This document shows positions 1-9,255 of a stretch of 35,677 nucleotides of DNA, one piece after another. The notes under the pieces were generated by a model. That model had not been told where the DNA came from. It saw only the letters and a program-made list of their open reading frames with translations, and did not search any database. Position 1 is the first letter of the stretch; every line of letters starts with the position of its first letter. This DNA is from Desulfuromonas sp. GTDB taxonomy: Bacteria > Desulfobacterota > Desulfuromonadia > Desulfuromonadales > UBA2294. The position numbers were made by a program, and so were the translations under genes. The stretch is from assembly GCA_002868925.1 (NCBI GenBank), contig PKTZ01000212.1, forward strand, positions 1-35,677. Reading direction: 5' to 3'.

Positions 1-1
1 A

Positions 2-337
2 ACCCTATCGGACGGGAGCTGTGTCGGAGTCCTGATCGATCACCATATCCGCAAGAGCGAAGCGGTCCAAGTCCCGTTTTTCGGCCGCCCGGCCTGGACC
101 ACACCGATCATCACCCAGATGGCGATGAAACGGAACATCCCGGTGGTACCGATCTTCATCTACCGCACCGAAGACCTCACCTACCGCGCCGAGATTTCAG
201 AACCGATCTTCCTTGAAGGCGATCTGGATGAGGAGACCATCACCGCCAACACGGCAAAATTGACCGATATCATCGAAGCCGCGATCCGCAAGGAACCGAG
301 CCAGTGGTTCTGGGTACACAACCGCTGGAGGGAGTGA
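2..337 (+). CDS. LpxL/HtrB-type lysophospholipid acyltransferase, C-terminal part
   Basis: The 5' end lies outside the window; the frame is open from base 2 and ends at TGA 335-337. The 111 visible residues match the C-terminal part of the lipid A acyltransferase (LpxL/HtrB) family. They include a GVLIDHH stretch followed by VPFFGRPAWTTP, then an alternating hydrophobic VVPIFIYR strand, and the family's closing signature WFWVHNRW. Family members transfer an acyl chain onto lipid A precursors at the cytoplasmic face of the inner membrane. The catalytic HX4D motif would lie upstream of the window, so which acylation step is performed cannot be told. The stop overlaps the trmL start by one base (TGATG), so the two genes are translationally coupled. 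Confidence 0.85.
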   Translation, partial: TLSDGSCVGVLIDHHIRKSEAVQVPFFGRPAWTTPIITQMAMKRNIPVVPIFIYRTEDLTYRAEISEPIFLEGDLDEETITANTAKLTDIIEAAIRKEPSQWFWVHNRWRE

Positions 338-813
338 TGATCCGAGTCGACAATCCGTTTCAGATCGTTCTGGTCGAACCGGAGATCCCACCCAACACCG
401 GCAACATTGCCCGGCTCTGTGCCGCCACCGGCACCACCCTGCACCTGGTGGGAGAACTCGGCTTCTCGCTCAATGACAAGCACCTGAAACGGGCCGGCCT
501 CGACTACTGGCCGTCGGTTGATCTGAAACGGTGGGATTCGCTGCAGGAGTTACAGCAGGCCTATCCACAGGGACGATTCTGGTACACCTCGAAGAAGGCA
601 GAAAAGCTGCATACTGAAGGTGACTATCGGCCGGGAGATTTTCTCGTCTTCGGCAAGGAGACTCTCGGTCTGCCGGAGGAGCTGCTCGCACAGAACAGCG
701 GGCAATCGATCCGGATACCGGTCAATGACGGAGCGGTGCGCAGTCTCAACCTCTCGACCTCGGCCGGCATCATCCTCTACGAGGCGTTGCGCCAGACCGA
801 AGCCTTCAGCTGA
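337..813 (+). CDS. trmL: tRNA (cytidine/uridine-34-2'-O)-methyltransferase TrmL
   Basis: A 158-aa SPOUT-class methyltransferase of the TrmL (YibK) family, which 2'-O-methylates the wobble base of tRNA-Leu isoacceptors with SAM. All three knot motifs are visible: EPEIPPNTGNIARLC near residues 14-28, FGKETLGLPEELL near 106-118, and RSLNLSTSAGIILYEA near 136-151. The length is typical of the family. The ATG at 337 is chosen over an in-frame upstream ATG at 304 because GGAGGGAG lies just before it, and because family proteins start shortly before the QIVLVEPEIP strand. It overlaps the preceding stop by one base and is convergent with ogt, the two coding ends overlapping by 8 bp. Confidence 0.95.
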   Translation: MIRVDNPFQIVLVEPEIPPNTGNIARLCAATGTTLHLVGELGFSLNDKHLKRAGLDYWPSVDLKRWDSLQELQQAYPQGRFWYTSKKAEKLHTEGDYRPGDFLVFGKETLGLPEELLAQNSGQSIRIPVNDGAVRSLNLSTSAGIILYEALRQTEAFS

Positions 814-1300
814 CCTTCTCCGCTTCGAAATCGAGCAACCAGACCTTGGTCTTAATCCCCTCGCCCCCCGAATAACCGGTCATCTTGCCACCGGCCCCGA
901 TCACCCGGTGACAAGGAATAATCAACGGGATCGGATTGGAAGCCATAATGCGCCCGATCGCCCGGGCTGCGCCGGCCCGGCCGGCCTTCTGGGCCAACTG
1001 GCCGTAGGTGAGCTGCCGGCCGAACGGCACCTCCGCCAGCGTATTGAGCACTTTTTGAGAAAACGGGGTCAAGGCAGAAAGTTCGACCGGGAGTGCGAAC
1101 TGCTTGCGCCGACCCGCGAAATATTCCCGCAACTGCGAGGCCGCCAGCCGGCTGATCCGATTTTCGGATTCATCACCACGCACTTTGAGCTTTGCCAGAA
1201 CCTGTTGCCGTTCCGGCCCGAAGGCGACCGCGATAACCGCCTCATCGCCTGCGGCAATGCCGAGCGGACCGAGCGGTGAATCGATTTCTGAGAGGAACAT
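806..1300 (-). CDS. ogt: Methylated-DNA--protein-cysteine methyltransferase
   Basis: A 164-aa suicide DNA repair protein that moves the alkyl group from O6-alkylguanine to its own cysteine. The active site PCHRVI is present with Cys130, preceded by the helix-turn-helix region around residues 96-122 (TYGQLA, ARAIGRIMASNP). The N-terminal RNase H-like domain (SPLGPLGIAAGDEAVIAVAFG) is also recognisable. The frame continues upstream to base 1483, but that extension runs inside murJ. ATG 1300 with GGGTGA just before it gives the normal length. The start lies 4 nt beyond the murJ stop, so murJ-ogt looks like a two-gene operon. There is no Ada-type N-terminal regulatory domain. Confidence 0.94.
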   Translation of the reverse strand: MFLSEIDSPLGPLGIAAGDEAVIAVAFGPERQQVLAKLKVRGDESENRISRLAASQLREYFAGRRKQFALPVELSALTPFSQKVLNTLAEVPFGRQLTYGQLAQKAGRAGAARAIGRIMASNPIPLIIPCHRVIGAGGKMTGYSGGEGIKTKVWLLDFEAEKVS

Positions 1301-1304
1301 TACA

Positions 1305-2864
1305 TCACCCCTTTTTGCGCCGAAGGTTACCGAGCTCCTGCAACAGACGGACACCGAACAGGCGACAGGCCAGCAGGTAGGAGCCGCCACCGGTAAGAAC
1401 CGCCGCGAAAAGGATCCCGCCGTTTTGCAGCCTAGAAGCGGCATTGCTCCATTCCCCGTAGCCAAGTATCGCCAGCACCACAACCGTCATGATCACGATC
1501 GCCGGAATGATCCGCACTGTCGACCTCGCCAGCGACCGGAACGACAGGTTGCCGATCCGCCTTTGCAGCAACCACAACAGGACCAGGGCGTTAAACAGGG
1601 AGGCCAGGGTCAGGGCGACCGCCAAGCCAACATGCGCCCAAAACTGCATCAGGATCAGACCGAGCCCGGCGTTGACCAGGAGCGTCCAGAACGAGACCTG
1701 GACCGGGGTTTTGGTATCCTGCATCGCATAGAACGCGGGAACCACGACCCGGCTCAGCCCGACACAAAGCAGCCCCGGCGCGTAGGCGATCAGGGCGATC
1801 CCCGACTGGTTGACCGCCCGCCAGGCAAACTCCCCACCCATGAAAAAGACGGAATAGATCGGCACCGCGCAGAGCATCAGCCCGATACTGGCCGGAAGGA
1901 TCAACAGAAACAGCAGCTCAAATGAGAAGTCGAGCGATTTCTTAAACCCGTCCAGGTCATCCTCGGCCATCTGTCGACTCATCGCGGGCAGTACCGCCTG
2001 AGCAAGCGAGGCGATCACGATCCCCTGCGGAAATTCGAACAGGCGCTGACCATAATAAAGATACGAGACGGCGCCCTCCGGCAGAAACGATGCGAGCAGA
2101 CGGGTGACGATGACGTTGATCTGGTAAATGGCGACACCGGCGATCCCGGGCAGCATCAGACGCGAAATCTGGGTAACCGCCGGGTGGCGGAACGCGAATG
2201 ATGGTTTCGGCAGGTATCCGATCCGGGCCAGCAGTGGGAACTGAAGAAAGAGCTGCAGGGCGCCGCCGAGAACAACCCCGACCGCCAGGGCAGTGATCGG
2301 CGTTGCGAAAAACGGGGTCAGGAACAGGGCCGAACCGATCATCGACAAGTTGAGCAGCACCGGCGAGAATGAAGGCAGAAAATAGTAGCCGCGGACGTTG
2401 AGGACCCCCGTCACCAGCGCCAGCAGTGAAACAAAAAAGATATAGGGGAACATCAGGCGGTTGAGGTGGTCGGTCAGGGCAAGTTTACCCGGAACATCGT
2501 CGAAACCGAAGCCGATAAGACGCACAACCGCCGGCGAAGCAAGGACTCCTGCCAGGGTTACCGCCGCCATAACGATAAAGAGCAGGGTAAAACAGATCGA
2601 GGCGACCCGCTTGGCCTCCCCTTCCCCCTGCTTGTGATAGATTCCGCTGAAGGTCGGAACGAAGGCCGCGGTCAGGGAACCTTCGCCGAAAAATCTGCGC
2701 AACAGGTTGGGAATGGTGAACGCCATGAAGAAAGCATCGGTGGCGAAGCCGGCCCCGAACAGGTTGGCAACAACCATATCCCGCACCAGGCCGGCGATCC
2801 GGCTGGTGCCGGTTGCCGCCCCCATTAATCCGGTAGCTTTTGCTATACGACGGTTCTCTGACAT
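1305..2864 (-). CDS. murJ: Lipid II flippase MurJ (MviN)
   Basis: A 519-aa polytopic inner-membrane protein of the MOP superfamily, which flips undecaprenyl-linked lipid II to the periplasmic side for peptidoglycan synthesis. The family N-terminus is clear (SRIAGLVRDMVVANLFGAG, then TDAFFMAFTIPNLLRRFFGEGSLTAAFVP). About 14 hydrophobic segments follow, and the C-terminus is basic (NLRRKKG). Length and motif spacing are normal. The SD sequence before ATG 2864 is weak. The gene is divergent from rpsT, and its stop codon overlaps the ribosome-binding region of ogt. Confidence 0.96.
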   Translation of the reverse strand: MSENRRIAKATGLMGAATGTSRIAGLVRDMVVANLFGAGFATDAFFMAFTIPNLLRRFFGEGSLTAAFVPTFSGIYHKQGEGEAKRVASICFTLLFIVMAAVTLAGVLASPAVVRLIGFGFDDVPGKLALTDHLNRLMFPYIFFVSLLALVTGVLNVRGYYFLPSFSPVLLNLSMIGSALFLTPFFATPITALAVGVVLGGALQLFLQFPLLARIGYLPKPSFAFRHPAVTQISRLMLPGIAGVAIYQINVIVTRLLASFLPEGAVSYLYYGQRLFEFPQGIVIASLAQAVLPAMSRQMAEDDLDGFKKSLDFSFELLFLLILPASIGLMLCAVPIYSVFFMGGEFAWRAVNQSGIALIAYAPGLLCVGLSRVVVPAFYAMQDTKTPVQVSFWTLLVNAGLGLILMQFWAHVGLAVALTLASLFNALVLLWLLQRRIGNLSFRSLARSTVRIIPAIVIMTVVVLAILGYGEWSNAASRLQNGGILFAAVLTGGGSYLLACRLFGVRLLQELGNLRRKKG

Positions 2865-2948
2865 TGCAGAATCTTTAGCATAGAGCCGTTATCAGTCGCA
2901 ATCATTTTCAAAAACAGCGTTACGATCCGACAAAAAAGTAATTAATTA

Positions 2949-2969
2949 ATTTTAATCCTGTATTAAAAT
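2949..2969. repeat. Perfect inverted repeat in the murJ/rpsT divergent spacer
   Basis: ATTTTAAT-cctgt-ATTAAAAT is a perfect 8-bp inverted repeat with a 5-bp spacer. It sits in the AT-rich 278-bp region between the divergent murJ and rpsT starts, about 55 bp upstream of the rpsT -35 box. It could be an operator or simply a by-product of AT-rich promoter DNA. No regulator can be assigned. Confidence 0.4.
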
Positions 2970-3023
2970 CGTAAAAACAACATAAAACTGGTAACATAGA
3001 AACGCATATTAGTTATTTTTAAC

Positions 3024-3052
3024 TTGACGTAAGCGCAATGGGCTGGTAGAAG
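3024..3052 (+). promoter_or_regulatory. Sigma70-type promoter for rpsT
   Basis: TTGACG at 3024-3029, a 17-bp spacer, then TAGAAG at 3047-3052. The -35 box differs from consensus at one base; the -10 box matches 4 of 6. It lies in AT-rich DNA and would give an rpsT leader of roughly 85 nt. Confidence 0.6.
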
Positions 3053-3142
3053 TACGCTTCGTTAAACAGAGTGCCTGCGAAAAAATACGAACTGTAACGT
3101 ATACACCGTCTTTATCCATAACAATTATCGGAGGAAACAAAA

Positions 3143-3406
3143 GTGGCTACCCATAAGTCTGCAATCAAACGTAATCGCCAGAACGCGGTCCGCAATGCAC
3201 GCAACACCCAGGTCCGCTCGACCATGAGAACCTTTGTCAAGAATGTCCGCACCGCCGTTGCCGACAACGACAAAGAAGCCGCAGAAGCGGCTCTCAAAAT
3301 CGCCGTCCCTTACATCGACAAGGCCGCGACCAAGGGCGTCATCCACAAGTCGACCGCCAGCCGGAAAATTTCCCGCTTGAACAAACTGGTCAACACCCTC
3401 GACTAA
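3143..3406 (+). CDS. rpsT: 30S ribosomal protein S20
   Basis: An 87-aa basic protein with the S20 N-terminus [14 protein letters not shown] and the typical helical body ending in NKLVNTLD. S20 binds 16S rRNA early in assembly of the small subunit. The start codon is GTG, with GGAGG at 3130-3134 placed about 8 nt ahead, and no closer ATG exists. It is monocistronic: its own promoter lies upstream and a strong bidirectional terminator follows 22 nt after the stop. The S20 gene beside murJ is a familiar proteobacterial pairing. Confidence 0.98.
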   Translation: MATHKSAIKRNRQNAVRNARNTQVRSTMRTFVKNVRTAVADNDKEAAEAALKIAVPYIDKAATKGVIHKSTASRKISRLNKLVNTLD

Positions 3407-3428
3407 CAAGCCGGGACATATACACCTT

Positions 3429-3456
3429 AAAAAAGGGGCCGTTCGGCCCCTTTTTT
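3429..3456. terminator. Bidirectional intrinsic terminator between rpsT and holA
   Basis: AAAAAAGGGGCC, loop GTTC, GGCCCCTTTTTT: a 12-bp stem with an A-run on one side and a T-run on the other. It can therefore stop both rpsT transcripts (plus) and the infA-leuS-lptE-holA transcripts (minus). Confidence 0.92.
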
Positions 3457-3475
3457 CGTTTCAAGCAGCAGACCT

Positions 3476-4477
3476 TCAGGCCTTCAACCCGGTAATATTT
3501 AGCAACAACTCCTCGAGTGTTGCGCCGGGGCTCCCCCCCCTGCTCTTCAGGGCGAGATCGGTCGCCAGCAACAGTTCGAACGATTGACGGTATTGCGCGC
3601 GGCTGAACAGCTTCGCCTGGGACAAAAGCCCATCTATAAAGTAAGGGTTTACACCGATCCGGCGTGAGATATCCTTGCGCGCCACCCCTTCGTCGATCAG
3701 TTCCCGCGACATCCAGAGCTGCCGGAAATGACGGGCGAGCATGCTCAGCACGACCAACGGTGCGACCCCCTCTTCAAGAAGACGACCGAGCAGCCTGAGC
3801 GCCTCCCCGACATCGCGCCTGCCGATGGCGTTGACCATATCGAAGATGCTGTCGACCCGGGTATCAGAAACGATCGCCTTGACATCCTCGACATCGACCA
3901 GAGTTTTCTCATCGCCCAGGTACTGGAACAACTTTTTCAGCTCACCGTCGATCTCCTGCAGGCTGGTGCCGGAGCGGCGACAAAAAAGTGCCATTGCATC
4001 CTCGGTGAACCGGAACCCGGCAGCGCCCGACTGCTCCCTGACAAAGGCAGGGACCTGGTTCTCGTAGAGCGGCTTGAACTCGACCAGGGCTCCCTTTTTC
4101 TGAAACAGCTGAAAAAACTTCTTTCGTTTGTCGACCTTCTCTCCGACCAGCACCAGGCAGGTCTCGGCAACCGGATCTTCGAGATAAGGGATGAGCGCAT
4201 CCAGAGTCGCGGCCAGGAGCTTGTCGGCATCCTTGACCAGAACTAGGCGTAGGGGCGAGAAGACCGGCAAGGTCCTGACACTGTCTAGCAGCTCGTCAGC
4301 CTTGGTTTCTTTTCCGTGAAAAACCTGCAGGTTGAAATCGCGGGCGTCTTCCGGAACGGAAGCATCGAGGATCTGGTTCAGTGCCCGATCGAGGAAAAAG
4401 CGTTCTTTACCATAGAGATAGACCAGGCCGGGGATGCGACCATCCTTGATCGCTTTTAGCAGATCGGACGATGTCAC
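3476..4477 (-). CDS. holA: DNA polymerase III delta subunit
   Basis: A 333-aa clamp-loader subunit that opens the beta sliding clamp. The N-terminus (LKAIKDGRIPGLVYLYGKERFFLDRALNQIL) and the central FFQLFQKKGALVEFKPL region match the delta family. The C-terminal collar domain includes LARHFRQLWMSRELIDEG. The gene starts with an ATGA overlap on the lptE stop, so it is translationally coupled. It ends the minus-strand leuS-lptE-holA unit, an order common in proteobacteria, and is followed by the bidirectional terminator. Confidence 0.95.
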   Translation of the reverse strand: MTSSDLLKAIKDGRIPGLVYLYGKERFFLDRALNQILDASVPEDARDFNLQVFHGKETKADELLDSVRTLPVFSPLRLVLVKDADKLLAATLDALIPYLEDPVAETCLVLVGEKVDKRKKFFQLFQKKGALVEFKPLYENQVPAFVREQSGAAGFRFTEDAMALFCRRSGTSLQEIDGELKKLFQYLGDEKTLVDVEDVKAIVSDTRVDSIFDMVNAIGRRDVGEALRLLGRLLEEGVAPLVVLSMLARHFRQLWMSRELIDEGVARKDISRRIGVNPYFIDGLLSQAKLFSRAQYRQSFELLLATDLALKSRGGSPGATLEELLLNITGLKA

Positions 4478-5007
4478 GGCATATCCTCTCCGAAATTCTC
4501 CGTCATCTGCCAGGAGAGGTCTTCTGCCAGGCGACGACAGAGCTGTTGTTGCGTCTCCCGTTCAAGCCCCTCCTGCTCGGTCAGGCTGGCAGTGCTGCTG
4601 ACAAAATCGAAATCGTGACTGACCTCTCCCTGCCAGAGGATCCGGCCGTCGGCAACCTGGCGCAGGGTAGCATCGATGGTCATGGCAACCCGGTAGGACT
4701 TGATATTATCGGCGACACCGTAGGATGCTGCTTTGATTCGATAGTTTTTAACAAAGCCTGAGAGAACGGCCTCCGCGTTATCGATGGATTCAACTAGACT
4801 AACATCATGCATACGCATCAGGCGATAGGTCACCGCCTCGGTGATACAGGTGGAGAGGTACGGCTCGGCGGTTTTATTTTCGAACAACTCAATCCGGACC
4901 TTCGAAATTCCACCCGGCATCGCAGCTCCGTCACCGGGAAAATGGTACCCGCAGCCGGAGATTGAGAGAAGAGATGCAATCAGTATGCAGAGAGAGAAAA
5001 GTCTCAC
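4474..5007 (-). CDS. lptE: LPS-assembly lipoprotein LptE
   Basis: A 177-aa outer-membrane lipoprotein. A short signal peptide ends in the lipobox ISGC with Cys19, followed by GYHFPGDG, typical of LptE/RlpB. The [30 protein letters not shown] stretch matches the conserved fold in which a beta strand leads to a helix. LptE plugs the LptD barrel and takes part in LPS export to the cell surface. The gene overlaps the leuS stop upstream and the holA start downstream by 4 nt each. Its presence argues for an LPS-bearing outer membrane. Confidence 0.92.
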   Translation of the reverse strand: MRLFSLCILIASLLSISGCGYHFPGDGAAMPGGISKVRIELFENKTAEPYLSTCITEAVTYRLMRMHDVSLVESIDNAEAVLSGFVKNYRIKAASYGVADNIKSYRVAMTIDATLRQVADGRILWQGEVSHDFDFVSSTASLTEQEGLERETQQQLCRRLAEDLSWQMTENFGEDMP

Positions 5008-7556
5008 GAAACGACCACGTTGACCAGGCGACCCGGCACCACGATTACCTTGCGCAGCGTCTTTTCGGAAATGAAGCGGGCAACGTTCGGCTCCTCGAGA
5101 GCGGCCTGGCGGATCGCCTCTTCGGCTGCATCGGCGGCGACCGTCACCTTACCCCGCACCTTGCCGTTGACCTGAACCACGAGCATGATGCTCTGTTCGA
5201 CCAGAGCCTCCTCGTCGCAAACCGGCCAGCTGCGCAGCGAGAGACGGTCCTCATGGCCGAGCTGGCTCCACATCTCCTCGGCGATATGCGGAACGAACGG
5301 TGTCAGCAGGATCACCACCGTCTCCAGCGCTTCGCGCAGAACCTCGGGGTGCTCTTTCTTGGCGTCGAACAGGTAGATGGCGTTAACCAGCTCCATCACA
5401 GCCGCAATCGCCGTATTAAAATGAAAACGTCCATCGATATCTTCGGTCACCTTCTTGATGGTGCGATGGACGATCCGCCGCAGGTCAGCACCGTCCCCAT
5501 CGGCCGATTTCGCCGGGGCGACATCCTTGATCAGCTCGAGGTTTTCTGCCACCCCGCGCCACACGCGGTTAAGGAAACGGTAGCAGCCTTCCACGCCCTG
5601 CTCATTCCACTCGAGATCCTTCTCGGGCGGAGCCGCAAACAGCGAAAAGAGGCGCGCCGTGTCGGCACCGTAACGGGCGATCAGGCTGTCCGGATCAACC
5701 ACGTTCTTCTTCGACTTGCTCATCTTTTCGTTGCGCCCGGTCGTAACGTGGGTCTGGCACTTCGAGCAGGCGCCGTCGACGATCTCCTCCGGGTAGAGCC
5801 AACCATGCTCAGGGCACTGCTTGGTCTCCATGCAGACCATCCCCTGGGTCAGCAGGTTGGTGAACGGCTCGTCGACATCCATCATCCCTAGGTCGCGCAG
5901 AATCTTGGTGAAGAAGCGAGCGTAAAGCAGGTGCATGACCGCATGTTCGACCCCGCCGATATACTGATCGACTGGCAGCCAGTAGTCAGCCTTCGCCTTG
6001 TCGAGTACCCCCTGATCATAATCGGGACAGGCGTAGCGGGCGAAATACCAGGAACTCTCGACGAAAGTGTCGAAGGTGTCGGTCTCACGCCTTGCCGGCT
6101 TGCCGCAGGTCGGGCATGGAGTATTGACGAACGAATCGAGGGACGCCAGCGGGCTCCCCCCTTCGCCGCTGAAGGCGACGTCGGTCGGCAGAACGACCGG
6201 CAGGTCACTCTCCGGCACCGGTACGACGCCGCAGCTGTCGCAGTAGATGACCGGAATCGGCGTTCCCCAGTAGCGCTGGCGCGAAACGCCCCAGTCGCGC
6301 AGTCGGAAGTTGATCGCCTTCTTGCCAATCCCCTGTTCTTCAAGGAAGTCGGCGATCTTCTCTTTAGCCGATTCATTGTCGATGCCGTCGAACTGCCCGG
6401 AATTGGCCATGGTTCCGGAACCGGCCCAGGCTTCGGACATCGATTCGACGTCGATTTTATCTTCGGGCTGAATGACGACGATCAACGGCAGCTCGTATTT
6501 GCGGGCAAACTCGAAGTCGCGCTGGTCGTGGGTCGGGACCGCCATCACCGCTCCGGTACCGTATTCCATCAATACGAAATTGGCGACATATACCGGCATC
6601 TTCTCGCCGCTGACCGGGTTGATGCAGTAACTGCCGGTAAAGACCCCTTCCTTCTCGTAGTCATCGCTGGTCCGCTTGACCTTGTCCTGTTTCGCGACCT
6701 TGGCCACGAACGCCTCGACTTCGGCCACCTGGTCCGGCCTGGTCAACTCCTTGACCATCGGATGCTCGGGCGCCAGGCTCATGAAGGTCGCACCGTAAAG
6801 TGTATCCTGGCGGGTGGTGAAGACCTTGATCTTGTCCTGTTTTGCCTCGATTTGAAAATCAATCTCGCAACCGATGCTCTTTCCGATCCAGTTGCGTTGC
6901 ATGGTCAGGACCGATTCTGGCCAGCCATCGAGCTTGTCGATGCAGTCGAGCAGCTCCTCGGCGTAATCGGTAATCCGGAAGAACCACTGCTCCAGCTCTT
7001 TCTGCACGACCTCGTTATCGCAGCGCCAGCAGTTGCCGTCATCGACCTGCTCGTTGGCCAGAACGGTCTGGCAATCGGGACACCAGTTGACCGAGGAGCT
7101 CTTCTTGTAAGCGAGCCCTTTCTCCAGCATTTTCAGAAAAACCAGCTGCTCCCAACGGTAATAGTCGGCATCGCAGGTCGCGAACTCACGTTCCCAGTCG
7201 TACGACAACCCCATCCGCTTGAGCTGATGGCGCATGTTGTCGATATTTTCGTAGGTCCATTTCGCCGGGTGGGTACCGTGTTGGATCGCCGCATTCTCGG
7301 CCGGCATGCCGAAAGCGTCCCATCCCATCGGGTGCAGGACATTGTACCCCTGCATGGTCTTGAACCGGGAGACGACATCCCCGATCGAGTAGTTGCGGAC
7401 ATGCCCCATATGGATACGTCCGGAAGGGTACGGGAACATCTCGAGGACGTAATATTTTGGGCGATCGGACTCCTCCGATACGCGGAAGCTGTTCTCCGCC
7501 TCCCAGGTTTTCTGCCATTTCAACTCGACCGCAGCGGCATCGTAACGTTCTTGCAT
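5004..7556 (-). CDS. leuS: Leucyl-tRNA synthetase
   Basis: An 850-aa class I aminoacyl-tRNA synthetase of bacterial length that charges tRNA-Leu. The HIGH motif appears as HMGH at residues 49-52 and the KMSKS motif as EKMSKSKKN in the second half of the protein. A zinc-type CPDC...CWRC module lies near residues 155-180, and the CP1 editing domain ([19 protein letters not shown]) is intact. I place the start at ATG 7556, preceded by TAGGTG. A GTG codon 9 nt further upstream overlaps that SD sequence, and LeuS proteins normally begin with MQERY-like sequence. The gene lies 126 nt after infA and overlaps lptE by 4 nt. Confidence 0.97.
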   Translation of the reverse strand: MQERYDAAAVELKWQKTWEAENSFRVSEESDRPKYYVLEMFPYPSGRIHMGHVRNYSIGDVVSRFKTMQGYNVLHPMGWDAFGMPAENAAIQHGTHPAKWTYENIDNMRHQLKRMGLSYDWEREFATCDADYYRWEQLVFLKMLEKGLAYKKSSSVNWCPDCQTVLANEQVDDGNCWRCDNEVVQKELEQWFFRITDYAEELLDCIDKLDGWPESVLTMQRNWIGKSIGCEIDFQIEAKQDKIKVFTTRQDTLYGATFMSLAPEHPMVKELTRPDQVAEVEAFVAKVAKQDKVKRTSDDYEKEGVFTGSYCINPVSGEKMPVYVANFVLMEYGTGAVMAVPTHDQRDFEFARKYELPLIVVIQPEDKIDVESMSEAWAGSGTMANSGQFDGIDNESAKEKIADFLEEQGIGKKAINFRLRDWGVSRQRYWGTPIPVIYCDSCGVVPVPESDLPVVLPTDVAFSGEGGSPLASLDSFVNTPCPTCGKPARRETDTFDTFVESSWYFARYACPDYDQGVLDKAKADYWLPVDQYIGGVEHAVMHLLYARFFTKILRDLGMMDVDEPFTNLLTQGMVCMETKQCPEHGWLYPEEIVDGACSKCQTHVTTGRNEKMSKSKKNVVDPDSLIARYGADTARLFSLFAAPPEKDLEWNEQGVEGCYRFLNRVWRGVAENLELIKDVAPAKSADGDGADLRRIVHRTIKKVTEDIDGRFHFNTAIAAVMELVNAIYLFDAKKEHPEVLREALETVVILLTPFVPHIAEEMWSQLGHEDRLSLRSWPVCDEEALVEQSIMLVVQVNGKVRGKVTVAADAAEEAIRQAALEEPNVARFISEKTLRKVIVVPGRLVNVVVS

Positions 7557-7589
7557 AGAAAACACCTAAATCAGTAAATAGAAACAGGA

Positions 7590-7613
7590 ATACCGGCCTT
7601 GGTTTGCCGGTAT
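7590..7613 (-). other. Hairpin in the infA-leuS spacer
   Basis: ATACCGGC and GCCGGTAT form an 8-bp inverted repeat around an 8-nt loop, about 35 nt upstream of the leuS start. On the minus strand the following bases are pyrimidine-rich but there is no real T-run. It may be a weak terminator, a processing site, or part of a leuS leader. A second GC-rich inverted repeat (GGCCGG/CCGGCC) lies closer to the infA stop. Confidence 0.4.
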
Positions 7614-7682
7614 CGATCACTGTACATATCTATCTGGCAACGGTAGGCCGGGTTTTGACAGGCCGGCCCACCACGCCAGCAT

Positions 7683-7901
7683 TTATTTTTCCCGGTAGGT
7701 AATCCGACCACGGCTCAGGTCGTAGGGGGACAATTCAACCGTCACCCGGTCGCCCGGCAGGATCCGGATATAGTATTTGCGCATCTTTCCGGAAATATGG
7801 GCCAGGACTACATGGTCATTGTCGAGCTTGACCCGGAACATTGCATTCGGCAACGGCTCGATAACCTCGCCTTCAACTTCGATAGCTTCTTCTTTAGCCA
7901 A
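7683..7901 (-). CDS. infA: Translation initiation factor IF-1
   Basis: A 72-aa single S1-type OB-fold protein. The sequence matches IF-1 throughout, including [32 protein letters not shown] and [15 protein letters not shown]-1 binds the ribosomal A site during initiation. The start codon is TTG (7899-7901) with AAGGAG about 8 nt upstream; no ATG is available in frame nearby. The gene lies 41 nt after the last chemosensory gene on the same strand, without a visible terminator or a clear promoter between them. Confidence 0.96.
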   Translation of the reverse strand: MAKEEAIEVEGEVIEPLPNAMFRVKLDNDHVVLAHISGKMRKYYIRILPGDRVTVELSPYDLSRGRITYREK

Positions 7902-7942
7902 CAGCTTTCTCCTTTTATCTTTTCAGGTCGTCTGTGAACCGA

Positions 7943-8317
7943 TCAGAGGCTCAACAGTCTCTTGGTTACGTCGATAATCTTCGTGGTCTGGATCGGCTTG
8001 GTGATGTAATCGTTGGCGCCGATCGCCATCGCCCTCTCCTTATCCTCGTTGGCCCCCTCGGTGGTGATGATAACGATCGGAACTTCCTTGTAATTCGGAT
8101 CGTTGCGCACCAGGCTGACCAGCTTCAATCCATCCATGATCGGCATGTTGATATCGGTCAGGATCAGGTCGAATTTTTCGGCAGAAATCTTTTTCAGGCC
8201 ATCGACCCCATCATTCGCCTCAGTAATATTGAGACCACGGATGCGCTTCAGGGCGAATACGATGAGTTGGCGCATGGTCGGTGAGTCTTCTACAACGAGG
8301 ACATTAAATGTCGACAT
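7943..8317 (-). CDS. CheY-like single-domain response regulator
   Basis: A 124-aa stand-alone receiver with a complete phosphorylation site: Glu10/Asp11, phospho-acceptor Asp55 (LTDINMP), Thr85/Thr86 and Lys107 (YITKP). It has no output domain, so it should act by binding a partner once phosphorylated by CheA. It closely resembles the CheY encoded at the other end of the operon (shared TDINMP, NPNYK, TEG and KP blocks), which suggests duplication. An excellent SD, GGAGGAA, precedes ATG 8317. The gene is last in the chemosensory operon, 22 nt after the GAF gene. Confidence 0.92.
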   Translation of the reverse strand: MSTFNVLVVEDSPTMRQLIVFALKRIRGLNITEANDGVDGLKKISAEKFDLILTDINMPIMDGLKLVSLVRNDPNYKEVPIVIITTEGANEDKERAMAIGANDYITKPIQTTKIIDVTKRLLSL

Positions 8318-8339
8318 GAATTCCTCCGAAAACCGTCAT

Positions 8340-9170
8340 TTATTTCGTCATTAAATCGATAAAGCCCTGAATCGTGGAAAGTTTCCGTTCCGATTCGGTA
8401 TAGAGCTTGGAAGAGAAAATCGCCGTCGCGGCGTGTCCGGCGAGCAGGGTAAACAGCTCGTAATCGACGTCGGTAAACTTCTCTTTCTGGACAAGGAGCT
8501 TGTAGATGACGATAACGCCGATAACATGCTCCTTGATCTTCAGCGGAATACAGACCAGCGGATGATGAAAATCCCGCTCGTAACCTTCCAGCTCATCAAT
8601 AAAGTAGTTTTCGCCGGTCTTCGCCATCTCGCCGATAATCCCCTCTCCGAGTTCGAAGGTCGGCAGATCGCTGTTCTGTAGCCCTTCACTGGCGACCGCC
8701 GCTAGCTTGTTCGATTTTTCATCGAGCAGCAGCACCGAAAATTCTTCGGCGCCGATCAGGTTGATAACGATCTCGAGAATAACCTGCAGCACCTCGCGAA
8801 AATCGAGGGTCGAGTGGAGCTGGTAGGAGGCGATGTAGAGGTTGGCCAGCATGTTGTTTTCGTTCTCGATCTCGACGTAGCGGTTGGCGAAATCGACATT
8901 CTCGGCCTCGACCTGCTTGATCCGGCCGAGAATCTGATCCTTCTCATCCTCGAGCTTCTGGATCTTCTCGAGCAGTTTTTCCGAGCCGGCCGATCCATCA
9001 CTCGACTGCAGCTCCTTCAGCTGCTCTTCGAGCTGAACCTGATTGTAGCGCAGGCGCTCGTTCTCCTTGAGAAGGTCGTGAGTAAAGTCCGCGCCCTTCT
9101 TGAAGACCTGCAGGAATTCTTCGGCCCGCTTCTGCTGATCGGGCCCCTGTTCCTTCTCTTTATCACTCAT
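8340..9170 (-). CDS. Coiled-coil GAF domain protein
   Basis: A 276-aa soluble protein. Residues about 30-110 are a charged, heptad-like coiled coil (EKLLEKIQKLEDEKDQILGR and neighbours). Residues about 120-265 form a GAF domain, with LHSTLDFREVLQVILEIVINLIGAEEFSVLL, GEGIIGEMAKTGE and VCIPLKIKEHVIGVIVIYK. GAF domains bind small ligands or mediate dimerisation. No kinase, cyclase or HTH domain follows. Within a receptor-less chemosensory operon it could act as a cytosolic sensory input, but the sequence shows no ligand. SD GAGGAG precedes ATG 9170. Confidence 0.85.
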   Translation of the reverse strand: MSDKEKEQGPDQQKRAEEFLQVFKKGADFTHDLLKENERLRYNQVQLEEQLKELQSSDGSAGSEKLLEKIQKLEDEKDQILGRIKQVEAENVDFANRYVEIENENNMLANLYIASYQLHSTLDFREVLQVILEIVINLIGAEEFSVLLLDEKSNKLAAVASEGLQNSDLPTFELGEGIIGEMAKTGENYFIDELEGYERDFHHPLVCIPLKIKEHVIGVIVIYKLLVQKEKFTDVDYELFTLLAGHAATAIFSSKLYTESERKLSTIQGFIDLMTK

Positions 9171-9255
9171 TCAGACACTCCTCGGTATCGGAAAATAGAT
9201 CGGCATATCCTAACAGCCCCCACCGAAAATTTCCACATTTTACCGCAGAATAGAC

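Noticed and set aside
5931-7577. A 548-codon open frame antisense to leuS
   Set aside because: It is a shadow of a GC-rich gene on the other strand; leuS is certain, and the antisense product has no recognisable domain.
7590-7613. infA-leuS hairpin as a true intrinsic terminator
   Set aside because: The stem is only 8 bp with a wide loop, and no run of T follows on either strand.
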